A program made the position numbers and the translations under genes. The notes under the pieces were generated by a model. The model was not told where the DNA came from, did no database searches, and saw only the letters and a list, made by a program, of their open reading frames with translations. From Dillenia suffruticosa (Eukaryota > Streptophyta > Magnoliopsida > Dilleniales > Dilleniaceae): a stretch of 64,000 bases of DNA. Location: the NCBI GenBank assembly GCA_033439265.1, contig JAVTVX010000002.1, forward strand, positions 8,096,174 through 8,160,173, read 5' to 3'. This document shows positions 33,091 through 45,898 of the stretch, piece after piece. Position 1 is the first letter of the stretch. Each line of letters begins with the position of its first letter.

Positions 33091-34480
33091 GTATCTGGCT
33101 TATCTTATGAATCAACCCATTAAGAAAAAGAAAATTGAGAATATCCCTGTGGTGAGAGAACACTCAGATGTATTTCCAGAAGAATTAACCTCATTACCTT
33201 CAGAAAGGGAAATAGAATTTAGTATAGATCTTGTTCCAGGAGTAGAACCAATATCAAAGACTCTATATCGAATGGCCCCTCTAGAATTAAAAGAACTTAA
33301 GATACAATAACAAGATTTACTGGAAAGGGGCTTTATTCGACCAAGTGCATCACCATGGGGAGCTCCTATGTTATTTGTCAAGAAAAAAGATGGTACACTA
33401 TGATTGTGTATTGATTATTGGGGATTGAACAATGTCACAATAAAGAACAAATACCTCTTGTTTTTGATAAATGATTTGTTTGATCAATTATAAGGTGCTA
33501 AGATTTTTACTAAATTTGATCTAAGACAGGGGTATTATCAATTGAGGATTAAAAAGGAAAACATTTCTAAAATAGCCTTCAGAACTCGATATGATCATTA
33601 CGAGTTTGTAGTTGTTGGATTAACTAATGCACCGGCCGCTTTCATTGATTTAATGCATAGAGTATTTCATCGATATATTGACCATTTCGTGGTAATTTTC
33701 ATAGATGATACACTGGTATACTCAAAATCAAATGAAGAAACAAGGATCATTTACATTGTGTATTGCAAATACTGAGAGAAAATAAATTATATGCCAAGTT
33801 CAATAAATATGAGTTTTGGTTGGAAAAAGTTACTTTCCAGGGTCATATAATATCTACAGATGGAATTTCTATTGATCCTTCTAAAATTGAATCCATTTTA
33901 TCATAGGAAACACCAAAGATAGTAACTGAGGTACAAAGTGTTTTAGGATTAGCAGGTTATTATCGAAGATTTGTGTAAGATTTTTCAAGATTGGTTGGAC
34001 TATTGACAAAATTAACCCGAAAGAATACTACGTTCGACTGGGATAACAAGTGCGAACAAAGTTTTATTGAATTGAAAAGGAGATTAACTACAGCTCCAAT
34101 ATTTGCTTTGCCTGAGGGAAAGGATGGGTTCGTAGTGTATACTGATGCTTCAAAAGATGGATTAGGGGGTGTGTTAATGCAAAAAGGAAGCTTATGCATC
34201 ACTACGATTGAAGCCTTATGAGCAAAATTATTCTACTCATGATTTAGAATTAGCTGCTATCATGTTTGTTCTTAAGAAGTTGAGACACTATCTGTATGGA
34301 GTTATTTTTGAGATATTTATAGATCACAGAATCTAAAGTACTTATTTTCTTAAAAAGAGCTCAACATGAGACAAAAAAGATGGATAAAATACCTTAAAGA
34401 TTATGATTGTACCATCAAATACCAGCAAGGAAAAGCAAATATAGTTGCAGATGCCCTTAGTAGAAAAATAAGGATAGCAA
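33091..34480 (+). pseudogene. Gypsy 2 reverse transcriptase and RNase H
   Basis: The RT reads LVPGVEPISKTLYRMAPLEL, stop, [28 protein letters not shown], stop, LCIDY, LFDQL, stop, [23 protein letters not shown], then [18 protein letters not shown] and the catalytic [13 protein letters not shown] (near 33700). RNase H follows: TYSFD-type linker, [20 protein letters not shown] (near 34130) and KYQQGKANIVADALSRK (near 34440). The MPF block before GLTNAP is missing two codons. Stops are scattered, many of them TAG or TGA. Confidence 0.85.
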
Positions 34481-34718
34481 AAATAAGGGTAAAAGAATGG
34501 GAAATGATGGAGCAATTGGCCTTTTTGGAAGCCTATCGGGACTCATCTCGGAATTAGATGTACCAATATAAAAATCCATACAGATTTATACTTAAGGATC
34601 AAAGATACTCAAGAACATGATCAAGAATTGCAAAAGATTAGGGAAAAAGTTAGAAGAAATGAATTGTCAGATTATCAAGAAATTAAGGATGGAATGTTAA
34701 AATTCTAGGGAAGAATAT

Positions 34719-35470
34719 GTGTACCAAAGAAGAGAAATCCTAGAGGAAGCACATTGCTCAAAATATACTATCCACCCTGGAGGAACTAAGATGTATAGAG
34801 ATCTAAAAGAACATTATTGGTGGCATAATATGAAAAGGGATATTACAAAATATGTTTCCACATGTTTGACCTATCAACAAGTTAAAACAGAATATCAGAA
34901 ACCATTCGGCTTGCTACAACCCTTACCAATTCCAGAATAGAAATGGGATGAAGTAACCATGGACTTTGTTGGTAGATTACCAAAAAGTAAAAATGGACAT
35001 GATGTAATATGGGTAATCGTGGATAGATTCACTAAATCTTCTCACTTCTTGCCAATCAAAATGACTTATCCTATTGAAAAATTAGGGAGAATATATGTAG
35101 ATGTGATAGTTAAATTGCATGAAGTATCTCTTAGTATGTTTTTGACAGAGATCCAAGGTTTACTTCTCGATGCTGGAAACAATTACAACTTTTAAGTACT
35201 AAATTGAAATTTAGTACAAGTTCTCATCTTCAGACGGATGGACAATCTGAACGTACTATTCAAATATTAGAAGATATACTTCAAGCATGCGTGTTAGATT
35301 TCAAAGGAAGTTGAGATAAGTATTTATTACTTGCTGAATTTGCATACAATAATAGTTTTCAATCTACCATTGGTATGGCTCCTTATGAGGCATTATATGG
35401 AAGAAAATGCCGATTACCAATTTATTGGGATAGAATTGAAGAAAGAAGTGCAAAAACATAAAAAACCATA
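34719..35470 (+). pseudogene. Gypsy 2 integrase
   Basis: Zinc module HCSKYTIHPGGTKMY ... CLTYQQV has His, His and Cys, but the second Cys has become Tyr. The core shows MDFVGRLPKSKNGHDVIWVI, FTKSSHFLPIKMTYPIEKL and LHEVSLSMFLTEIQGL, where the second catalytic Asp block is shifted. SSHLQTDGQSERTIQILEDI carries the Glu. AYNNSFQSTIGMAPYEALYG closes the core. It is inactive. Confidence 0.8.
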
Positions 35471-35579
35471 CCATGGATAGAAGAAACCTTTGACAAAATC
35501 TGAGTGATCAAGCAAAGAATGATGACCACCCAAAATAGACAAAAAAGTTATGTTGACCATCGTAGAAAGGATTTGGATT

Positions 35580-36003
35580 TCTAAGTGGGAGATCAAGTTT
35601 TTCTTAAACTATTCCCTCAAAAAGGAATTATTCAGCATGGAAAAGGAGGAAAATTAAGTCCAAGATATATTGGACCATTTGAAATACTGGAACGAATTAG
35701 AAAGGTAGCATATCGGTTAGCCTTGCCACCAAGCTTATCTAGAATCCATGATGTATTCCATGTTTCATTACTTGGAAGATATCAACCTGATTCAGATCAT
35801 ATACTAGACTACTAGCCACTCCAACTTCATCAAAATCTAACCTATGAGGAAAAACCAATCAAGATCTTAGAATGTGACGTAAAGAAGCTTAAATCAAAGG
35901 AAGTACACCTGGTAAAGATATTTTGGAGCAATCATGGAATCGAGAACGCCACATAAGAACTTGAAGATAAGATCCAGCAAAAGTACTTTGCTCTGTTTCT
36001 ATA
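35580..36003 (+). pseudogene. Gypsy 2 integrase tail with chromodomain-like module
   Basis: [20 protein letters not shown] carries an intact GPY/F motif. [20 protein letters not shown] and [13 protein letters not shown] follow. The tail, after a stop, reads KPIKILECDVKKLKSKEVHL, VKIFWSNHGIENAT and a stop before ELEDKI, the plan of plant chromovirus chromodomains. It ends at TAA near 36001. Confidence 0.75.
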
Positions 36004-36035
36004 ATCAGGTATGAATTTCGAGGATGAAATTTTTT

Positions 36036-36048
36036 AAGGGAGAAAGAA
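36036..36048 (+). other. Polypurine tract of Gypsy 2
   Basis: AAGGGAGAAAGAA abuts the 3' LTR at 36049. Confidence 0.75.
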
Positions 36049-37869
36049 TGTTACGTACCCCAATTTAGTTGAAACAAATAACTTGTTAATAATATTAAAA
36101 TAAGATTATTATTTGAGACATGAGAATTTGATACATCAGACACTTAGAATGTTGAAAATCTAGATTTGACCAACTTGCTGGAAACTAAGTACCCTAAAAA
36201 TAAAGTTTTTGAAATATTTACAAAATAAGGAGCAAAAGTCCCGGTAATTATTCATTATATACCAAATAGAGGAAAACATATTTTTCTAGAATTTTTCTAA
36301 GCCAATAGCCCTCTAAATAGGAGTCAACAAAGTTAACCGTTTCGGGTTTTGTTCTTAGAAGGGAGACTTGACTTTTTATTCTTAAGAAAGTAGGCTCTGA
36401 AACTATTTTTATTGAATTCAAATGGGGGGTATTTCCTTATTTACATGTAATTCTTAAGTAGGCTCTTAATGTTCATTTACTTAAATGATATTACATGGAA
36501 ATAAGGTGATCGGACCGATCAATCTGACCCAATATGTAATCAACCCAACCCAGTATGTAATGAACATGCAATAACCAATCAAGAAAAGGACAACACTGAC
36601 CATACCATGTGTTCTTCAATAAACTATATCACATAGAAAGACAAGTAGATGACATCAAGAATAAAGCCTTAAATTATGAACAAGTGTCCTTACACTTGGC
36701 TTACATCAAGATCAAGAACATTAGATCATGAACAAGTGTCCTAACTCTTGGTTTACATCAAAATCAAGCACCCTAGATGATGAACAAGTGTTCTAACACT
36801 TGGCTACATCAAATACCCACCCTTACCTATAAATACCCCTCCCCTTCCATTCCAAACCATCAAATTCGACCAAGAAGAAAGAAAGAAAGAGAAAAAGAGA
36901 GAAAGGAGAGAAAAAGAAAGAGAAAGGAAGAAAAAAGGGAAAGAAGATTCTAGGTAACTTTTCCAAGTAAGTGTTCTTTATTTTCACATCTAGATTATGC
37001 AAAACTATCATGATTTCCTATTACTACTATGATTTGCAATGACTACCATAATTTTCCATGACCATCATGATTTAATAATACTGTTACTATGATTTACTAC
37101 TAATTTCATAATACTGTTACCATGAATTACTACTGATTTCATAAAACTATTACATGATAAACTATTACCATGATTTACCACTGATTTCATAATACTGTTG
37201 CCATGATTTACTGCTGTTACCATGATTTCTTACTGTTACACCAATGCATGTAATTGTGATTGTTAAATAAGCTGATATGTGTGGAGATAGTTCGAGCAAG
37301 TAAGGATTTTGTCGAATATCAAAATACATACCGATAGCACTCCATTATTATAGATAGGAGGATTGTCCATGTAATGAGGGGGAGACTGTTAAGCCTTTTC
37401 GGAATTGGACCTCCTGGAAGGGATAAGGAGACTGTTCATATGGAGAGGTAAGATGAAAGTAAACTGTTCATGTGCTGTATTGTATTACTATTATTTAAAT
37501 ATACATGTTGTTGCTGTATATAAAGCTTTTTCAAAAAGATTTTACAGTAAAGCCGTTATCATATAATTTCATATTGAATTTTCTACACATGCACACACGA
37601 ACCTTATTGAGCCATTAAATTCACACAAAAAATTATTTTAGATCCTGCAGGAACAAAGGTCCAGGAACATTAACGGATAGGGATAGCTTTAAAAGTTCTA
37701 TACTTTATCTTGTATACAAGACTTTTGTAATATGTTGTGATTAAGATAAATGAAAGATCTATTATTTTAATAAGACTTCCATATCATATAAAGTGACTGA
37801 GCCCTGGTGAGAATCAGGCAATCCGTCATCAATGAATCCCCAATGAGGGGGTAGATTTGGGGCGTGACA
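36049..37869 (+). repeat. 3' LTR of Gypsy 2
   Basis: 1821 bp. It begins TGTTACGTACCCCAATTTAG and ends GGGGCGTGACA. It has the same internal order as the 5' LTR, including the three upstream direct repeats, TATA box and 33-bp minisatellite (shorter and more degenerate here). Confidence 0.9.
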
Positions 37870-37874
37870 CTACC

Positions 37875-38350
37875 AAACTCTAGAAACTTGTTTCAGACCA
37901 TATAAGACTTTGGTTAGTTTGTACACATGTTCAGGACACTTAGAATCTTCAAATCATGGAGGTTGTTCAACATATACTGTCTTATTTAAATAACCATTCA
38001 AAAATACACTTTTGATATCCATTTGATAAAACTGAAATTTATAAAGTAGGAGAAGGCAAACAACATTCTTACGACTTCTAATTTTACTACTAGTGCATAA
38101 GTTTTATCGTAATCAATCATTTTTCATGACTATAATTTTTGGCTACTAATCTTGCTTTATTTTTTATGATTGTGCCAAATTCATCAAACTTATTCCTGAA
38201 AACCCATTTCGTTAAAATTACTGATCGATCTGTAGGTCTAGGTACTAGATTTCATATTTTATTTCTTTTAAATTGATTTAACTCATCTTGTATTGCCATA
38301 ACCCAATGTTCATCTCCTAAGACTTCATCCATATTTTTTTGTTCATTCTA
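37875..38350 (-). pseudogene. Copia RT N-terminal part, internal 2
   Basis: This continues the RT broken by Gypsy 2 at 28891. Right to left it reads MDEVLGDEHWVMAIQDELNQ, RPTDRSV and TKWVF, and further on VYVEQPP-like and LYGL blocks, with stops and frameshifts. Confidence 0.75.
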
Positions 38351-38479
38351 AGAGATAAAAGCTATACTCTCGCATTGATTTTGGATTGCAGATCTGGTTC
38401 TTACTCCTGAATTAATGCTCCCAATTATGTTCTTTGGATTTATATCTTTCTTAATTTGAAGGTATTTGATCTCTTGCTT

Positions 38480-39457
38480 CTACTGTATTTCATTTCTTTC
38501 CTCATGTAACTTAAGATCATTTGACTCATCTTTTTGATTGTTTATTTTATCAGACAAACCAATATCATTTAGCTTCTCAAATACATCTTCATCATCCAAC
38601 ATTCTTTGATTGATATCATTTTCTTTATTAAACTCTACATGAATTGACTCATCCACTATCATGGTCATTTTATTATAAACTTTATAAACTTTGCTAGTTG
38701 AAGAATAGCCTAGAAAAATTCTTTCATCACTTTTCGCATCAAATTTTCTTAATACTTCTTTTTCATTGTTCAACACAAAACATTTGCATTCAAACACTTT
38801 AAAGTATCATATATTTGGTTTTCTTCTTTTGTAAAGTTCATAGGGAGTTTTCTTTAGAATCGATTTCACTTGTGCTCTATTCAAAATGTAGCATGATGTG
38901 TTCACTGTTTTTGCCCAAAAGAATTTAGGTAGATTATTTTCACAGAGTATTGTTCTAGCCATTTCTTGAAGAGTTCTATTTTTCCTTTCTACCACATCAT
39001 TTTGTTGAGGTGTCCTAGAAGCTGAAAAGTTATGGTCAATACCATAATAATTGCAAAATTCATTTTTGGTTTTGTTCTCAAATTCCTTATCATGATCACT
39101 TCCAATGCTCTTAATGGAAAATCTATTCTTATTTTGAATTTACTTGCATAGTTTTATGAATGTCTTACAAGTTTCTTCCTTTTTGGCAAGAAATAGCACC
39201 AATGTGAATTTAGAGTAATTATCAATGATTACAAATTCATAATGTTCTCTACTTAAACTTTGTATTCTAGTAGGTCCAAACAAATCAATATGAAGACGTT
39301 CTAGAGGACTTCCTATTGACACACAATTTTTAGATTTAAAAAATGTTTTTGTTTGCTTTCTTTTCATATATGCATCACACAATTTGTCCTTTTCAAATTT
39401 TAATTTTAGAAGACCTTTAATTATATCTTTCCTAACTAATTTTGAAATTGTGTCCAT
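38480..39457 (-). pseudogene. Copia integrase, internal 2
   Basis: Three open stretches: 39140-39457 (KNCVSIGSPLERLHIDLFGP, YEFVIIDNYSKFTLVLFLAK), 38807-38995 (MVERKNRTLQEMARTILCEN, NTSCYILNRAQVKSIL) and 38480-38797 (ECKCFVLNNEKEVLRKFDAK, VDESIHVEFNKEND, QRMLDDEDV). The first Asp and the Glu of the DDE triad are visible. The sequence around the second Asp (39000-39130) is interrupted by stops. Confidence 0.85.
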
Positions 39458-39466
39458 ACTAGCATG

Positions 39467-39900
39467 TCATAATCTTTTATACCATAGCCATGAAAAATTC
39501 TGATTCACAGCAACTAGACATGATTTATTTGAGGGTTCTAAGAGATTTAGATCAATTGCATATATGTTTCCTCTTCTTTGGTCAGTGAACTTTGTAGATT
39601 TAGAAGATTTATCAACAATGGAGCATGCATCACCTTCAAAGATCACAGAATAGCCTTTGTCACACAATTGACTAACACTTAATAGGCTGAATTTTAGTCC
39701 AGAAACAAGCAACACATTTTGCATTTGAGATTCGGATGACTTAACTCCTATGTTGCCTATGCCAACAACCTTTCTTTTTGAATTGTCTCCCAAAGCAACC
39801 TTTCCACCTTTTTTGTTTTCAAGATAGGAGAATTTCGATATATCTCCAGTCATGTGTCTCGAGCGACTACTATTAATGCACCACACAGACTTGCCAGGAG
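39467..39900 (-). pseudogene. Copia protease and pre-integrase region, internal 2
   Basis: 139 open codons: MWCINSSRSRHMTGDISKFS, GDNSKRKVVGIGNIGVKS, SQMQNVLLVSGLKFSLLSVS, QLCDKGYSVIF. The active-site DSGCSRH has become NSSRSRH, so catalysis is lost although the frame is open. Confidence 0.8.
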
Positions 39901-39949
39901 ACTTTTGACTTTAAGCACACCTGCAGTGAGAAATAATCACACATTTGCC

Positions 39950-41757
39950 TTTGGTACCTAGATCTTTTTGGGTCCGGCTAAGTTAACTTTGAAATTATTT
40001 TTGGGGATCTATTTTAAGGTTGTTCTTGAGGAGTTCAGAAACCAGCAATTATAAATTGAGTATCCATTCTTCTTGCAGGAGGTGTAGTTTCTGATTGGTG
40101 CTCTTGGTTTTTTAGTATTGTTTAAAGCCATGTTTTTAAACTTGCAGATCTCAGATTTGTGCCCCATTTTCATGCACGTTTGACATCTTTCTTGTTTAGC
40201 ATTTTCAAAACTTGACACAAAAAATTTATACAACTTTTTTTGTATTTGTTTATGATTAAATCCCAATCTTGTCTTATCAAATACACCTCTTTGGATTCGT
40301 AGCATGGTATCTAACTTTTCTTGTCCTTGAATAAATTTCATTAGTATAACATTTTGTTTTTGATTCTTTTGTTTTTGTTCATCTAGTTCTTTCTTTAAAA
40401 GCATGTTTTCATTTACAAGAAAGTCGTTATCTTCATCTGAACATTCATCATTCAGTTTCTTCTTAAGTTCATCAACGTACACATTTAGTTCACATTTTTT
40501 CTTTTTAGCTCATTTACTTCATCTTTTGATTTATCTGATATTTTGACATTTTCAGTTAGTTCTTTTCTTAGCAAATTATTTTTCCTTTTGAGTTTTTAAT
40601 TCGTTTAGTAATTTTACTAAAGCCTTACGTAATTCAGAGATGGAAAACTCATTTTCAGATTCAGAACATGATAAATAGAGTGTGGAGTTTACCTCACTGT
40701 CAGAAGATTCTTCATTTGCCATGAAACAAATGTTTGCTTGTTCTTCATTTTGCTCTTCATCACTTAAGCTTGAATCTTTATCACTCCATACAACAAGTGC
40801 CTTTTTCTTTTTCTTCTCCTTTCCATCATTTTTATGTTTCTTCTTATCCCTTTTGAGAGAGGGGCAGTCAGCTTTCATGTGCCCCAGCTTCTTGCATTCA
40901 AAATATTTGATTTCTTTTTTCTTTTCTGGCTTTTTTAAGAATGACTTATTTTTGTTCCTCTTCCTCATCATGAATTTTCTTGACAGAAGAGCTTCTTCCT
41001 CTTCATTATCTTCTTCTTCTAAACCGGATGTGCTTTTCTCATTGTCAACTTTCAAGTCTACCCCTTTGTCTCTTTCTTCTTTGGTAGGCTCCGGCTCCTT
41101 CACATTCAGCTTCATTTCATGGGTTATCAAGGATCTCACGAGTTCATCCATTCTTAGAGTTTCAAGATTTTTGGACTTCTCAATTGCTGTTATTTTGAGC
41201 TCCCAAGACTTTGGTAGACTTCTCAAAATTTTGTCCACCATGTCTTCTTGAGGGATTACTTTTCCAAGTAGTCTAAGCTCATTAGTTACCTTGTTAAATC
41301 TTGTGATCATTTCACTGATTGCTTCTCCATCCTTCATCTTGAAGACCTCATATTCTTGCTTCAGCAATCTGATTTTGCTTTTACATACTTGGTTAGTTCC
41401 TTCGTAGGTGGCCTCATGTCTTTCCGAAATCTCCTTTGCTGTTATGCAAGAAGAGACTCGATTATATTCGTTGACGCTCAGTGTAAGGTGAAGAAGATTG
41501 ATAGCTTTGCAGTTGGCTTGATAGGCTTTCTTTTGTTCTACAGTCATGTTCTTTAATTTTACCAGCACACGCACTCCATCTATCTCTTCAGTAGGGAATT
41601 CGACTTCTTCTTCGATGATTTCCCATGCATTTATATCCTGTGCAATGATAAAGTTGTGCATCCTTTACTTCTGGTAGCTGAAGTTGCTTCCATTGAAGAA
41701 TGGTGCACGGTTTGTTGTGTAAGCTTCAACTGGTATGTTGTCACCGTTAATTGCCAT
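39950..41757 (-). pseudogene. Copia gag, internal 2 (best copy)
   Basis: It starts MAINGD at 41755-41757. After one break an open run of 361 codons (40576-41661) carries MHNFIIAQDINAWEIIEEEV, ALLSRKFMMRKRNKNKS, the zinc knuckle YFECKKLGHMKADC (first Cys to Tyr) and QANICFMANEESSDSEVNST. A frameshift leads to the coiled-coil part at 40009-40482 (LYVDELKKKLNDE-like, NENMLLKKELDEQKQKN) with a second Cys motif CQTCMKMGHKSEIC. This layout (capsid core, knuckle, acidic MANEESSD region, coiled coil, second knuckle) matches SIRE-lineage gag. Confidence 0.85.
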
Positions 41758-41802
41758 TTTGATCTTTGGTGTTGAGCTGTTAAACCTTTTGACAACACAC
41801 CC

Positions 41803-41814
41803 GCTCTGATACTA
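41803..41814 (-). other. Primer-binding site of Copia internal 2
   Basis: The minus strand reads TAGTATCAGAGC, one change from the initiator tRNA-Met primer site, two bases from LTR B. Confidence 0.85.
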
Positions 41815-42391
41815 ATTGTTATTCAATTAGAGGGGAGGTTCTACCAAACCCGATGTACGTCCACTCCCAGGCTCCCCCTAGATTTTTCACTAAATATTTA
41901 GTTTACAAATTTGATTACAGGCTCATGTTAAATCTCATACAGTATTACGTCCGAACATTACAATTCAATCTCTTTCAGATTGAATTTTGGTTTCTCTAGA
42001 CTTAAGACAATGTTACACACTCCATAGTCTTTGACACTAGAATTAAACTATAAATGACAGTCAAGAATTGAGGTTTCCTTTCCTTAGATTTGACAAAATG
42101 AAAAACTAGGAAAGACACTTAATACAATTGAAAACTTTCAACTGCACAGAAATGAGATTTTTTAGTATTCAATGGAGCTCTTAATTCAAGTCATTCTTGG
42201 TCGTTGTCTCTCATTTGTCTCGTATTTTTCTCTCTATTTTTTGCTCTCAGTATTTATTGAAGTATTGAATAGAGCCGTTGAGGGTTGGTGAACGTTGTTG
42301 TATTCGAACGTTGAATATTTAATTTCTACCATTATTGATTCTACAATTGTTCCTTCCTTCGCACTGAAGTTTCGTTCTTTTTACTGGCGCC

Positions 42392-42402
42392 TCTTTTAAA
42401 TA
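42392..42402 (-). promoter_or_regulatory. Core promoter of the Copia LTR (example in LTR B)
   Basis: On the minus strand CTGATTGGCC lies just before TATTTAAAAGAGG, a CCAAT-type box (inverted) next to a TATA-like box. The same pair stands at 50032-50042 in LTR C, and in slightly decayed form at 5591-5601 in LTR A. The GTCGAC array lies entirely upstream, so it belongs to U3. Confidence 0.6.
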
Positions 42403-43230
42403 GGCCAATCAGACTTTGTTTACGCTGCATTTGAACGTTAATTTTGATAGAAAAGGAAATATTTTAGAAATCGAAGAAAGAATGGTCCGTCAGGTTCAAA
42501 AATATTTCCCAGATTTGGTTTCTGACACACGCAGGTCGACAAGTCTATTGTAGACATCGACCTGACTTTGAATTATTTCTAGTGTATTTTTATGTAAGCA
42601 GGTCGACAAGAAACTATTCTAGGTCGACAAGGAACTATACCAAATGAAATTGGTGGATACGAGATTTTTAATTGGTCGATGTGTTTCTCTGTTCGACAAC
42701 ATTTCAACCGTGTCGATGTGCGATCTTTCTGACTTTGTGAGAGGAAGGTCGACAAGTCTAATTTGGGGTATCGACATGTTACTATTCATGTAACAAATTG
42801 GTCGATGTGTGGAATTTAATTGGTGTATATGCATATGTTGTATTGACGTAAAACTAATAGGTCGATGTGTATTTTAATGAGCAATTGAATATCAGATTGA
42901 CAAAACTCACTATATACATTGACATCTTAATGTGCAAATAAATATTGGTAGACTTGAGTAATTCAATTGATCGATGCGTCTCAGCAGGTCGACAAGAATT
43001 TTACTGTGTCGATGTGTGTTCATTTATGAAATATAATGGACGGGTCGACATGTGCTAATCAAAGATTGATGTGTCACTATTCATTTGTCAAATTGGTCGA
43101 TGTGATGAAATAAATTGATTGATGTGTTTAGATTAGGTTAACTAGCATGACTCTGAGTTGATGTGTGTATTTCACGATCAATGACTAATAGGTTGATGTG
43201 TCAAACCATTAGATTAATGTGTTACTATTT

Positions 43231-45898
43231 TGTCATACCCTGACTCTCCTGTTGAGCACGTAACAACCGCCGTGTTATCTTGGCATACGGGCATGACCTC
43301 CCCATATACCGAGACAGCACAAAGCATTCCAATTGTATAATAAATTTTCCAATACACAAATCTCTCAAATAAGAAAATCATACATATATAGCCCACATGC
43401 AAAAGACCTATCTGGTCTATCCTTGTACACACCACCTTGTCGGCACACACATTTGGGAAGGGAGTTCCTGTACATGCACGCATGCAGTGTACAATAAATC
43501 ATAGTTGTAGATTTAACATTTCAATCCAAACGTTCCAGTATAAGATAAAATATTTTTCCAAAAACGGTTCAATGAAAATAATGAAATCTCAAATCATAAT
43601 CGTAGGATTTTACCAATACTTGCCGAAAAACTCAATCAGTATCAGTAAAATCCGCCCGATATGAAATGTATAGAACTTTCTTTCCATGGTTCAACGTTCT
43701 ACAATTCCCAAAAATCCTATACTACTAATTACCTATGCAAATCAGCAAAATATCCTTCACAAACTCCAACGTTTAATCTCTGAACTAAGTATTCTCTGAA
43801 AAATGTGAGAGAGGTAAGTATTAGGAAATATTCAGTAAGTGGAGTGCAATTGTATGATTGTATGATAAATGAGGGGTGAATGTGGAAAAGTCAAAATATA
43901 TCTCATAAACAACACTTTATATATATAAAAACATTTTCAATAAATCAGATAATTCACAAAATATACATCCACATCAAATATTCCTTTAGAAGATCACAAG
44001 GGTCCCATCGAAATCACTTCCGTCCTGAGTTTGGCGGAACCCAGACGGAAGCCCGCCAAGGGGTTTTCCATTTCAGTATTTCAAAACACTACCTGCTTCT
44101 TTGGCGTTGGCTCATTCCTCACCGGGGTGCAATCCGGATAGTCCGACGTAGCAGAGAAGAGGCCGTGTACACCTCTCTCGCAATAAAACTCCAACCGCAT
44201 CACCCCATCGGGTCGCTCCGTGGAGGGAATGACTATAGCCATTACACTCGTGCACCATCATTCACAATCGTTCAAATTGCAATCAATGTGCCATGTTTCA
44301 TCAAACAAATTCCAAAGTTATGCTACAAGCATTTATATATCAAATATCCAATGCAAATGGCACAAATTTATTTATAATTTCATAGGATGCACTTGTAATT
44401 CAGATTTTCATTTCAGACATTTCACAATCACAAATAATTTCATATAAAATATGTAAAAATCATTCAAAATCATTCACAAAAGAATTTAAACTCATTTTTG
44501 CTCATTTATAATACAATGGACCATCCACTCACCTCTAGGGAGGGTATTCACTTCCTTTCAAGTCTCTAAAAGGTCAACCTAAATCAATAATTCACAATTT
44601 CAATTCAAACTCCAAGGAAAACTATTCTAATCAACCCAATAAGTTTCTAATTTCATCTAACACGCTTCTTTCGTATTAATCGATCTAAATTCATGTAGAA
44701 TTTAGACATAACCCAAGAAATCACATATCAAATTCAGGACAATGCATTCTCTTCAAATTCCACACATTTTCAGAGCATATACAAAGCTCTCATTCTAAAT
44801 TCAGACTAAATCCGATCAGTTATTGAATGCATTTAAAAAATTTCTCACATAGGGTTTAACGTCCATATGCCATTCAATCCATTTTGGGACCTACAATGCT
44901 CCTGATTCGAAGCAAAATTCAGTGATTAGACTTATTCACTATGAAAATCAAAACTCTAGAACTAAAATTTGAAATCAATCCTCACCTGCAGAGAATGGAA
45001 TCACAGTTTCACCTAAGGTTTCGAAGGTCTAAGATGGATATTGGTTCAGAGCTTCTACAAAGGCCATAGAAGGGCTCTCGGTAGAGAGAGTAACATTGCA
45101 CGTGATCGAAGAAGAGGGAGATAGAGGGCTGTCACGCGCGAGGGAGAGAAGCCGAGGCAGTCGCACACTCGCAGGAGGGAGAAGGATAGAGCCGGGACCA
45201 CCACTTACGGTGGTGGCTCAGCAGTGTTCGGGGGAGGTATGGCACCGGGAGGCAGAGAGTGAGAATCAGAGAGAGGGAGAGAGAGACTGTGAGACAGAGA
45301 GAGAGAGGGAGAGGGAGAGACAGAGAGACACGGGAGAGGCAAGAAAAATGACTAGGCGGTGGTGAGGGTGGTTGGAGAAGCCACGATGGGAGGCAGAGAG
45401 TGGCGGAGAGAGAGAGCGACAGACGAGAGGGAGAGAGAGTTCGAGAGAGAGCAAGAGAGAGCAAGAGAAAGCGAGAGGGAGGGAGATTAGAAAGAGAATT
45501 AGGGCTTCATGCCCTAATTCGAAATTGGGGGAGAGGGGGAGAAAACGCAGCGTTTTAGGGAAAATGTCCTCTCTTTTTTTATTATTTTTTTGATAAATGA
45601 TTAATTAAATAAATAAACAAATACTCTCATATATATATTCTCATTCCAAATTTCTATATAGGTGCAAAATTTCCCGAAATTGAAATTGGTAATCTCCCAA
45701 ACTTCCTTTATATAAAAACATGTGATAAATTCAATAATTGGGAATTTTTCATATATCAAGATTTCTCAATTATTCCCCTAAAATCGTAAATCAATAAAAC
45801 TTTAATTTTTTCCTTATATCACGAGAATGTTTAATAGAGAATTCCTAATATCGGGATTTTCGGTGTTATATATTTGATCTTTAAATTGGGCGACACAA
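43231..45898 (-). mobile_element. Solo LTR of a Gypsy family related to Gypsy 1
   Basis: A 2.67-kb block with LTR-like ends, flanked by the duplication TATTT (43226-43230 and 45899-45903). No primer site or coding region is present. On the minus strand it reads AAACGCTGCGTTTT, GAATTAGGGCATGAAGCCCT and a CT-rich tract, in the same order as the Gypsy 1 LTR. The exact right end is uncertain by one base (one extra A). It is the remnant of a full element that lost its interior by recombination between its LTRs. ORFs at 45096-45593 only read the GA-rich tract. Confidence 0.75.

Larger units (their letters stand above)
28892..37869 (+). mobile_element. Gypsy 2: complete Ty3/gypsy chromovirus (Tekay-like) with a leader ORF
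   Basis: An 8.98-kb element with LTRs at 28892-30736 and 36049-37869. Both begin TGT-AC-TACCCCAATTTAG-like and end TTTGGGG-GTGACA. It has a tRNA-Met-type primer site, an extra coiled-coil ORF, gag, protease, RT, RNase H, integrase and a chromodomain-like tail, all on the plus strand, and a five-base duplication CTACC. It is unrelated in LTR sequence to Gypsy 1 but of the same general lineage. Confidence 0.9.

Noticed and set aside
45096..45593. ORFs of 60-110 codons on both strands in the solo LTR
   Set aside because: Purine-rich low-complexity sequence, with no conserved counterpart in the related LTRs.
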